Assembly (NCBI RefSeq): GCF_029688845.1
Contig: NZ_JARUKW010000007.1
Location: forward strand, 124,001 to 188,000
Reading direction: 5' to 3'
From: Natronococcus sp. A-GB1
Lineage (GTDB): Archaea; Halobacteriota; Halobacteria; Halobacteriales; Natrialbaceae
Length of the DNA: 64,000 nucleotides
How positions within the stretch are numbered: the first letter of the stretch is position 1; each line of letters starts with the position of its first letter. The notes beneath the pieces are model-generated. The model was not told where the DNA came from, did not search any database, and was given only the letters and a program-made list of their open reading frames with translations. The position numbers and the translations under genes were made by a program. Shown here piece by piece: positions 58,136 to 64,000 of this stretch.

Positions 58136-60508
58136 TTAGTTCTGACGGCGGAGCGCGAGCATCGCGGCGCCGAGCAGTGCGACGATGGCGACGGCGACAC
58201 CGAAGCCGGGCACGGTCTCGTCGTCGTCGGCGGCGTCGTCAGCACCGTTGGCGTCGTCGCCGTTGGCACCGTTCTCGCCGTTCTCACCGTTGGCACCGTT
58301 CTCGCCGTTCTCACCGTTGGCGCCGTTCTCGCCGTTCTCACCGTTCGCGTCGTCCTCGTCGCTGACGGTCAGCGTACCGGATGCGCTGTCGTCACCGGTT
58401 TCGACGGACCAGTCGATGTCAGCTTCCTCGCTGGTGTCGAAGTCGAAGGACTCGGTCACGGAGTCACCGGCGTCGAGCTCGAGCTCCTCGGTGTACTCCT
58501 CGTCACCGACGGTGGCCTCGAGCGTCGCGTTGCCGGCCTCGTCGTTGTTGTTCACGACGGTCACGTCGAGGCTGGCGTCGTCGTCGACGTTAACCTCGGA
58601 CGGAGCGTCGGCGTCAATCTTGAAGCCGTCCTTCTTCTCCTCCTCATCGTCGTCAGCGGAGACGAAGACGCCCTCGGCCTCGTGTTCAGGCTCGTCGCCA
58701 GCGGTCACGCGGAGGGTTCGGATCTCGTCACCTTCCTCGTGCTCGCTGAGGTTGAAGGTCGTCATCAGCATACCGTCACCGTCGACCTCGGCGTCGGAGG
58801 TGTAGACCTCGGAGGTCGTGCGGAGTCGGAAGTCACCGTCCGTGCTGGGCGCGAGGTTCGTCTCGGCCGTCAGCTCGGACTCGTTGTCAGCTTCGATCTG
58901 GAAGCGGTCGTCCTCGTCCTGGTCGCCGACGAATTCGACGTAGGCTTCCTCGATGTTGACCTGAGCGTCAGCGGTCTCGTCCTCGTCAACGTACGGGTTT
59001 TCATCGTCGACGGTGAATGTCACGTCCCAGGTCTCGTCAGCGTCCATCTCGTCCTCGGTCGCGTCAACGACGACGAAGAATCGGTTCTCGTCCTCGTCGA
59101 CAACGACGTTGTCGCTGCTAAGGTTCTCGTCCAGCGTGAAGCTGTCAGCGCTACCGTAGCGTGGTTCTTCAGTGTCCTCGAACTCGAGCTCGAGGGTGTC
59201 GTCACCGGCCCACTCGCCGTCGTCGAGAGCGTAGCCGTAGATACCGGACGCTTCAACGCCGACAACGAGGAGGTCCTCGTCGGCGACGGAGTCAGTGGAG
59301 GTCGCGGAGTCTTCGATGTCGTCGAGTTCAACGTCTTCCGCATCGAACTCGTCACCCGCGAGGTTCCACGTGCTCATGTCACCGGTCGATCGCTCCTCGA
59401 GGAGGAGGACCGCGGCGTCAGTTTCTTCGTCGGTGTCAGGCGTGACTTCGAGCTCGTAGTCACCGGGGAGGAGTCGCTCGTCATCCTCGAGCGTAGCCTC
59501 ATCGTCACCGTCGAACTCTTCCGTAACAGTCACGTCGTCAACGTCGAGTTCCTCTCCTTCTTCGTCGAGGAGGGTAACGACATCGTCACCGTTGCCCTGA
59601 CCCGCGAGGTACGTGTTGTACTGCACCGTCACGTTGTCCTCGCCGTCAACGCCTTCGATCTCGATAGTGGCGTTGTAGAATTCTTCCTCGTCGGTCATGT
59701 TGACCGTGAGGTCGTCAGTGGCGTCGTGTTCGATTTCGAACTCGGCGACGTCACCGACGTTCTGCTCGTAGGTGGAGTCGCTGAACTGCGCGTCAATCTC
59801 CGGCTCCTCGCCGACCGAGATCTCGGCCATGTCCTCGGCCGTCGTGTCAGTCACTTCAACGGTGAACTCGTAGTCACCGGTGCTCTGGTCAGAGAAGTCC
59901 GCATCGAAGGAGTCGTTCTCGTCCTCCTCAACGTCCTCGATGAGGATCGCATCCTCGAGCTTCTGGTCGTCCTCAGCGTCGAAGATCTCCGCGAGGTCGT
60001 CCTCGTCGATCGACTCGTTCTCGTGTTCACCGCTCACGTGAACGTCGACGAGATCTCGCTCGTACTCACTGACGTCCTCGTAATCGAGCGTAACGTCGTC
60101 GCTCGATTCGATGGCATCGTCGGAGAAGTCAACGTCAATTTCGTGTTCGTTGACCCAGAAGTTGTTGGAGGTATCAGGGTCGTAGTCCTCGATGTCGACA
60201 CCGTCGATGTGGTATCGAGCCTCGTCGAGTTCGCTCGTGTCGAGAGTTGCAACACCATCGTCATCGACACGGATGTTCGCAACGACGTCGTCGCCCTGCA
60301 TCAGGTCAGCGCCCGAGTCGAGGCCGCTGATTTCGACTTCTTGTCCAATCCATACATCTCCGATATCGTCTGCATCGAATTGCGCATCAGGCTCGTCTGC
60401 AGCGACAGCGCCCGAGAAGGACGCCGCCATCGCGAAAACAGACATAACCATCAGCGCGGCAAGGAACACTGCACGTCCCTTTTCGCGGAATGAAGTTTCG
60501 CTTGTCAT
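58136..60508 (-). CDS. Surface (S-layer-type) glycoprotein with PGF-CTERM anchor
   Basis: 790 residues from ATG 60508 (MTSETSFREKGRAVFLAALM). The N-terminal signal (RAVFLAALMVMSVFAMAASF, cleavage near AVAADE) is the haloarchaeal S-layer type. The mature chain is extremely acidic, with repeated beta domains and many N-x-S/T sites (ENESIDE, NVTVQYNTY). The C-terminus has a Gly/Glu/Asn/Ala-rich spacer (GENGENGANG repeats), then PGFGVAVAIVALLGAAMLAL and RRQN, the archaeosortase-processed PGF-CTERM. It probably forms or joins the S-layer lattice. The Thr-rich O-glycosylated spacer usual in such proteins is replaced by the Asn-Gly repeat. Confidence 0.88.
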   Translation of the reverse strand: MTSETSFREKGRAVFLAALMVMSVFAMAASFSGAVAADEPDAQFDADDIGDVWIGQEVEISGLDSGADLMQGDDVVANIRVDDDGVATLDTSELDEARYHIDGVDIEDYDPDTSNNFWVNEHEIDVDFSDDAIESSDDVTLDYEDVSEYERDLVDVHVSGEHENESIDEDDLAEIFDAEDDQKLEDAILIEDVEEDENDSFDADFSDQSTGDYEFTVEVTDTTAEDMAEISVGEEPEIDAQFSDSTYEQNVGDVAEFEIEHDATDDLTVNMTDEEEFYNATIEIEGVDGEDNVTVQYNTYLAGQGNGDDVVTLLDEEGEELDVDDVTVTEEFDGDDEATLEDDERLLPGDYELEVTPDTDEETDAAVLLLEERSTGDMSTWNLAGDEFDAEDVELDDIEDSATSTDSVADEDLLVVGVEASGIYGYALDDGEWAGDDTLELEFEDTEEPRYGSADSFTLDENLSSDNVVVDEDENRFFVVVDATEDEMDADETWDVTFTVDDENPYVDEDETADAQVNIEEAYVEFVGDQDEDDRFQIEADNESELTAETNLAPSTDGDFRLRTTSEVYTSDAEVDGDGMLMTTFNLSEHEEGDEIRTLRVTAGDEPEHEAEGVFVSADDDEEEKKDGFKIDADAPSEVNVDDDASLDVTVVNNNDEAGNATLEATVGDEEYTEELELDAGDSVTESFDFDTSEEADIDWSVETGDDSASGTLTVSDEDDANGENGENGANGENGENGANGENGENGANGDDANGADDAADDDETVPGFGVAVAIVALLGAAMLALRRQN

Positions 60509-60947
60509 TTGTTGTTGTCTTGTTGGTTGGTTTGCGTGCGATCGAGCGGAGAGCGAGTCAACCATCAGCGGTGTCGCAGCCGACTCGCCCCGGGTAGGGG
60601 TAATCCCCTCTTTTGGCAACTGTGTAATAAGCTTTCTGAACGACCACTCTGATTCCTAATATGTCCAATAACGTTCGATAGTTGCATCTGAGGCTTCTTT
60701 GAAGTCTTTCGGATATCCTGTAGCACTATACTGTAAACTACTGATTGGCTGATTCTACGCCTCTAGCGTACGTATTTCTTAGTTATGATTAAGATCTAGA
60801 TGCAACTTTAGAGGACTATTATAGTTAGTTCAATAATGGCATCAATCACTGAGGGCGCCCTCGAGCCATCACCTCGAGAACACCAAACAACCACAACCCC
60901 CGCTAGAACAGAGAAAACCACGCGCGAAAAGAGCCGACCGTCGACGC
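60509..60947. other. Upstream region of the surface glycoprotein; no gene seen
   Basis: About 440 bases, AT-rich in 60620-60840. It must hold the promoter of the surface glycoprotein; several TAAT/TATA-like tracts prevent choosing one. A 10-bp inverted repeat, AGTTGCATCT (60680-60689) and AGATGCAACT (60798-60807), brackets about 110 bases. Confidence 0.4.
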
Positions 60948-61442
60948 CTACCCTCGAGCGTCCCGATACCGATGCGCTGCCCACACCGCGACGGACGCGA
61001 GTCCCGCGACCAGCGCAGGCCAGCGATCGCTGCTCAGGTAGAGTCCGCCCGCGGGCGGGCGGTAGTCGAGCAGGGGCCAGAAGACGGCGTAGGCCTGGCC
61101 CGACGGCGTGATGAGCGCGACGTCCAGCACGTGGTGGGAGGCGGCGCCGAGCAGAAACAGCGCGAACGCCTGACGACGGTACTCGGGCGCGAGCAACAGC
61201 GCCGTCAGCAGCCCGAGCAGGATCGTCCCCCCGAGGGTGTGCAGCGGCGCCCAGGAGAAGGGAATCCCCAGCAGGTGTTGCATCAGGCCATCGGGCAGGA
61301 AGATCTCGGCTTTCACGAAGTCCGGTGCGAGCGCGCCGACCATGACGATCGTGACGTGGGCCGGCCCCATCCAGTCGTAGCGGAAGGCGAGCACCATCCC
61401 CAGTACGTAGCCCACGAGGACGTGCGTAAGGACGTCAGCCAC
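60948..61442 (-). CDS. Membrane metal-dependent hydrolase family protein (YdjM/DUF457-like)
   Basis: 164 residues from GTG 61442, overlapping the preceding gene end by 8 bp. It starts VADVLTHVLVGYVLGMVLAF, with the early His and Asp typical of this family, then MVGALAPDFVKAEIFLPDGL, WAPLHTLGGTILLGLLTALL, FLLGAASHHVLDVALIT. Four or five membrane spans with conserved His/Asp residues suggest a metal site in the membrane. The reaction is unknown. Confidence 0.78.
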   Translation of the reverse strand: MADVLTHVLVGYVLGMVLAFRYDWMGPAHVTIVMVGALAPDFVKAEIFLPDGLMQHLLGIPFSWAPLHTLGGTILLGLLTALLLAPEYRRQAFALFLLGAASHHVLDVALITPSGQAYAVFWPLLDYRPPAGGLYLSSDRWPALVAGLASVAVWAAHRYRDARG

Positions 61443-62037
61443 CGCGATCACCTCCCGCGGGCGCCTCGAGGGCGTCGTCGGTCCGCTCACGGCCGTCCTC
61501 GGCGGCCGAGTCACTGGAGTAACCACGCGATCGCGCACGCTCGCGCGGAACGAACGCGAGTCGCTCGAGGTCGAACCGCCAGTCCCGAAGCACGCGGCCG
61601 ACGACCAGGAACCCGCCAAGCAACGAGATCAGCATCATGTACCGCGTGTCGCCGGGCTCCTGGACGGTCGCCCGCTCCGCGGCGAGGGTCTCCTCGTCCT
61701 CGAGCGTCCCGGAGGCCGTAACCTGGTCGCCGACCTCGAGGGGATCGTCCGTGTTCTGAACGGCCGCGTTGGCCTCGAGCACCGTGAACTGGCCGTAACC
61801 ACTCGCGCGCGTCGCGATGACGACCGGATCGGTCTCGACGACCTCACCGCCGAGGACGACCTCCTCGCCGACGTAGTCGGCTCGGTCGTTGGGCACCTCG
61901 GTCTCGTCGGGGAGCTCCGATTCCATCGGCTCGGCGGGGCTGGCGCCGGCCCAGACGATCAGCCCGGCGAGGGCCGCGACGACGAGTACGATCGCGGCGA
62001 GGCGAACGCCCTGCCCGAACGGCTCTCGGCTCGACAT
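61435..62037 (-). CDS. Membrane-anchored OB-fold-like protein
   Basis: 200 residues from ATG 62037. An N-terminal span (LAAIVLVVAALAGLIVWAGA) is followed by an extracellular OB-like beta-barrel (YVGEEVVLGGEVVETDPVVI; LEVGDQVTASGTLEDEETLA), a second span (RYMMLISLLGGFLVVGRVLR) and a charged cytoplasmic tail. The domain is reminiscent of CcmE-like or NfeD-like OB folds, but no haem His is visible. Function unknown. It is in an operon-like run with the PAP2 gene (stop 62043) and the membrane hydrolase. Confidence 0.65.
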   Translation of the reverse strand: MSSREPFGQGVRLAAIVLVVAALAGLIVWAGASPAEPMESELPDETEVPNDRADYVGEEVVLGGEVVETDPVVIATRASGYGQFTVLEANAAVQNTDDPLEVGDQVTASGTLEDEETLAAERATVQEPGDTRYMMLISLLGGFLVVGRVLRDWRFDLERLAFVPRERARSRGYSSDSAAEDGRERTDDALEAPAGGDRGG

Positions 62038-62042
62038 TCGGT

Positions 62043-62792
62043 TCACTCGCGGGGGCGACTCGCCATAGGCGTTGCGCTCTCCTCACCGAAGCGCGCCCGG
62101 AGCCGCCGACGGATCGGGGACGCCTCGAGGGTGCGCCAGCCGACGACGGCGCCGACGGTGCCGACCAGGGAGAGCAGCGCCCTCGTGCTGGCGGCGTCGA
62201 CGAGAACCGCGAGGACGGCGATCGCGATCGCCACGAGAAACGCCCGCCAGGGGTCGCCGCGAGCGAGCCAGGCGATCCCGCCCAGGTACGCGACGGCGAG
62301 GACGACCGACACGGGGACGTCAACGAGGTAGTGGATCCCGAGTGCGAGTCGGGCGAAGCTGACGACGACGACCACCGTGACAGCGGCGAGCAGCCGTCGG
62401 GCGCGGGTACTGGGGGTCGTCCACAGCGCGAGCGCACCCCAGGTACTTACCGCCGCCATGACGTGGCCGCTGGGAAAGCCGTGCTCGCTCGAGGACACCG
62501 CGTGCAGGCTGGGATCGGTGCGGGGAAGCGCGAACGCCCCCTTGACCAGAACGACGAACGCGAGCCCCCCGAGCGCGACCGCGAGAACGTACGCGGTTCG
62601 ATCGGAACAGAGCGGTCGCCCGTCGGAAACTCCCGCTCGAAGCGTTCGGCCGACGTCCTGAAGGTAGAACACTCCGAGCACGGGAACGAGCAGCGTCAGC
62701 TTCCCGGGGTGAGAGAGCGCGACGAACAGCAGCGTCGTCCACTCGGGGAGAAAGTCGCGGAGGAGTTCGGTCGCGCCGACGCTGCGGCTCAT
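62043..62792 (-). CDS. PAP2-family membrane phosphatase
   Basis: 249 residues with about six spans. Active-site motifs: KGAFALPRT (K-x6-R, with Thr in place of the usual Pro), HGFPSGH (PSGH) and ARLALGIHYLVDV (R-x5-H-x3-D). It likely removes phosphate from a lipid phosphate such as polyprenyl or archaetidyl phosphate, with the active site facing outward. It is the first gene of a three-gene minus-strand run of membrane proteins. Confidence 0.87.
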   Translation of the reverse strand: MSRSVGATELLRDFLPEWTTLLFVALSHPGKLTLLVPVLGVFYLQDVGRTLRAGVSDGRPLCSDRTAYVLAVALGGLAFVVLVKGAFALPRTDPSLHAVSSSEHGFPSGHVMAAVSTWGALALWTTPSTRARRLLAAVTVVVVVSFARLALGIHYLVDVPVSVVLAVAYLGGIAWLARGDPWRAFLVAIAIAVLAVLVDAASTRALLSLVGTVGAVVGWRTLEASPIRRRLRARFGEESATPMASRPRE

Positions 62793-62892
62793 ACCGCAAG
62801 ACGGGACGCCACCGGATAAACGGTTCGCGTTTCAGTCGCGCGCCAGCGCTCGTGGCGTGAGCCTCGCTCGAAAAATCTGGACCAAAAACGAC

Positions 62893-63690
62893 CTAGAACG
62901 GGAACAGCGAGTCGGCGTCGGGATCCCGCTCGAGCAGTTCGATCTCGTGGCCGTCCTGGTCTTTCGTAAAGGCGTACATGTTGTCGTTGCTCTCGGGATC
63001 GCGGTAGTCCGCCGCTTCGCGCGTCATGAGCTGGTCCCAGTCCTCCTCGAGGTCGTCCATGCGGACACAGAGGTGGCCCCAGGCGTCCCCGAACTCGTAG
63101 CTGCGGCCGTCGTAGTTGTAGGTGAGTTCGACGGCCATCGCCTCCTCGCCGGCGCCCTCGGGTTTCATGAAGTAGTTCGCGAACGAGTCCGACTCCCAGC
63201 GGCCGGTGTGTTCGTACTCGAACTTGCGGGTCCAGAAACCCAGCGCGTCGTCGGCGTCCTCGACGCGGATCATGGTGTGGTCGAGCGACCAGGTCGCGCC
63301 CTGCTCGGGATCGCGCTGGACGATCTCGACCTCGTGGCCGTCGGGATCCTTCACGAAGGCGTACCGGCCGCCACAGGACTCGGGGTCCCGATAGTCGTCA
63401 ACGCCCTCGTCCATCAGCTGCTCGTAGTGCTCCTCGAGTTCGCCCTCCGGCACTCGAACGGCGATGTGGCCCCAGGCGTCGCCGACCTCGAGGTCGTCCT
63501 CGCCCTCGTTGTGGGTGAGCTCGAGCATCGCCTCCTCCTCGTGCATCTCCTCGGGGCCGAGGTAGACGATGGTGAACCCGTCGCCCTCGTGACGATCTTT
63601 CTCCTCATACTCGAGGTGGGTTTGGTACCAGTCGAGCGATTCCTCGAGGTCGCCGACGCGAAGCATGACGTGATCGAGCGTGCCCTCCAT
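62893..63690 (-). CDS. Two-domain VOC protein, glyoxalase I-like
   Basis: 265 residues from ATG 63690. Two vicinal-oxygen-chelate modules: DHVMLRVGDLEESLDWYQTH with AFVKDPDGHEVEIVQRDP, and DHTMIRVEDADDALGFWTRK with AFTKDQDGHEIELLERDP. His and Glu in each half could form metal sites as in fused glyoxalase I. It may detoxify methylglyoxal adducts of gamma-glutamylcysteine or another thiol; the substrate is not readable. Confidence 0.85.
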   Translation of the reverse strand: MEGTLDHVMLRVGDLEESLDWYQTHLEYEEKDRHEGDGFTIVYLGPEEMHEEEAMLELTHNEGEDDLEVGDAWGHIAVRVPEGELEEHYEQLMDEGVDDYRDPESCGGRYAFVKDPDGHEVEIVQRDPEQGATWSLDHTMIRVEDADDALGFWTRKFEYEHTGRWESDSFANYFMKPEGAGEEAMAVELTYNYDGRSYEFGDAWGHLCVRMDDLEEDWDQLMTREAADYRDPESNDNMYAFTKDQDGHEIELLERDPDADSLFPF

Positions 63691-63773
63691 ATCCGGACCA
63701 ACGCCGGGAAATCTCAAAAGCGTGGCGAAGCCGGCGGTCTACTCGGCCGTCCGTGGACAGCTCCCCGGTTTCG

Positions 63774-64000
63774 TCACTCGTCAGGGTCGGTCCCGTCGTC
63801 CGTCGTGTCTGTCGGATCGGCGTCCAAATCGGACGGCGGCTCCGAGGAGGACGCGGCCGCGGGTTTCACCGGATCGTCTCGCTCCGATCGAGTGCCGGCC
63901 ACCGCTACCGGCTCGACACCCTTACGTCGGGCGTCGAGTTCGGAGAGCCCGTAGACGAGGACGACGAGGATCACGACGCCGATCGGGAGCAAGAGCAGCG
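63774..64000 (-). CDS. C-terminal part of a single-span membrane protein, cut by the window end
   Basis: The frame is open to the window end. The visible part is a hydrophobic span (LLLLPIGVVILVVLVYGLSE), a basic stop-transfer (ARRKGVEP) and a disordered acidic Ser/Asp/Thr tail (DPVKPAAASSSEPPSDLDAD). TTG at 63992 could be a start, but the hydrophobic frame runs through it, so the true start is probably beyond 64000. No family is recognised. Confidence 0.5.
   Translation of the reverse strand, partial: LLLLPIGVVILVVLVYGLSELDARRKGVEPVAVAGTRSERDDPVKPAAASSSEPPSDLDADPTDTTDDGTDPDE

Noticed and set aside
58682-60493. 603-codon plus-strand ORF opposite the surface glycoprotein
   Set aside because: Val/Leu/Glu-rich mirror of the Asp/Glu-rich coding strand; no motif, and the minus-strand gene has signal and PGF-CTERM.

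Overview
The window is a chromosomal segment of a halophilic archaeon (class Halobacteria), most like the Natrinema/Haloterrigena group in style. The evidence is high GC with strong third-position GC bias, very acidic proteins, archaeal promoters with a TATA box about 25 bp before many start codons (leaderless mRNAs), twin-arginine lipoproteins, archaeal transcription factor B, ribosomal protein S8e, archaeal phosphopantetheine adenylyltransferase, and a surface glycoprotein ending in a PGF-CTERM sorting signal. Most of it is ordinary core genome. The accessory material is concentrated behind two tRNA genes.

Layout. 0-1.3 kb: MoxR ATPase and tRNA-Ser(CGA). 1.2-2.4 kb: tandem copies of the tRNA-Ser 3' end, each followed by a hairpin, then a toxin-antitoxin pair whose toxin has lost its ATG. 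2.8-9.3 kb: an orphan DmsB/PsrB-type Fe-S protein, LeuA/CimA synthase, a purine phosphoribosyltransferase-like gene, DUF192, an HNH-like zinc protein and a bactofilin-like protein. 9.5-14 kb: an EtfBA-FixC electron-bifurcation operon with FixX fused to FixC. 14-15.5 kb: low-GC secreted proteins, one split by an in-frame stop. 15.6-21.8 kb: the phosphate regulon (pstS-pstC-pstA, pstB, phoU and a divergent AbrB-PhoU regulator) with a shared promoter element before pstS and pstB. 22-27.5 kb: S8e, a PQQ beta-propeller lipoprotein, malic enzyme, CoaD and a mini-TFB. 28-30.1 kb: a roughly 2-kb low-GC island between tRNA-Leu(UAG) and a 60-bp copy of its 3' end. It carries a two-gene cassette that matches the Pycsar anti-phage architecture: a class III pyrimidine-type nucleotidyl cyclase plus a PycTM membrane effector. 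30.1-33.1 kb: an orphan HsdR-N nuclease-like protein, diadenylate cyclase DacZ and an MscS-type channel. 33-40.7 kb: nucleoside salvage (uridine phosphorylase, cytidine deaminase, BMP-type ABC importer) with DUF488 and SDR genes. 41-47 kb: phosphohexomutase and the polyhydroxyalkanoate cluster (phaJ-like, phaR, phaP, phaE, phaC, phaB). 47-57 kb: moaC, nnrD, acyP, ogg, DUF555, UPF0058, TFB, a DUF389 membrane protein and a glutaredoxin-thioredoxin reductase fusion. 57.2-58.1 kb: IS200/IS605-type right-end hairpins with no transposase or TnpB gene. 58.1-60.5 kb: surface glycoprotein. 60.9-64 kb: membrane proteins including PAP2 phosphatase, a two-domain glyoxalase, and a gene cut by the window end.

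How it fits together. The pst/phoU/AbrB-PhoU block is a complete phosphate uptake and control unit. The nucleoside importer, uridine phosphorylase and cytidine deaminase form a salvage unit. EtfBA-FixCX would feed electrons between flavoprotein dehydrogenases, menaquinone and ferredoxin. The pha block makes, coats and regulates PHA granules. Two nucleotide second-messenger systems lie within 3 kb: DacZ (c-di-AMP) and the putative Pycsar cassette. A family of about 87-bp repeats ends three unrelated minus-strand genes and supplies the stop codon of each.
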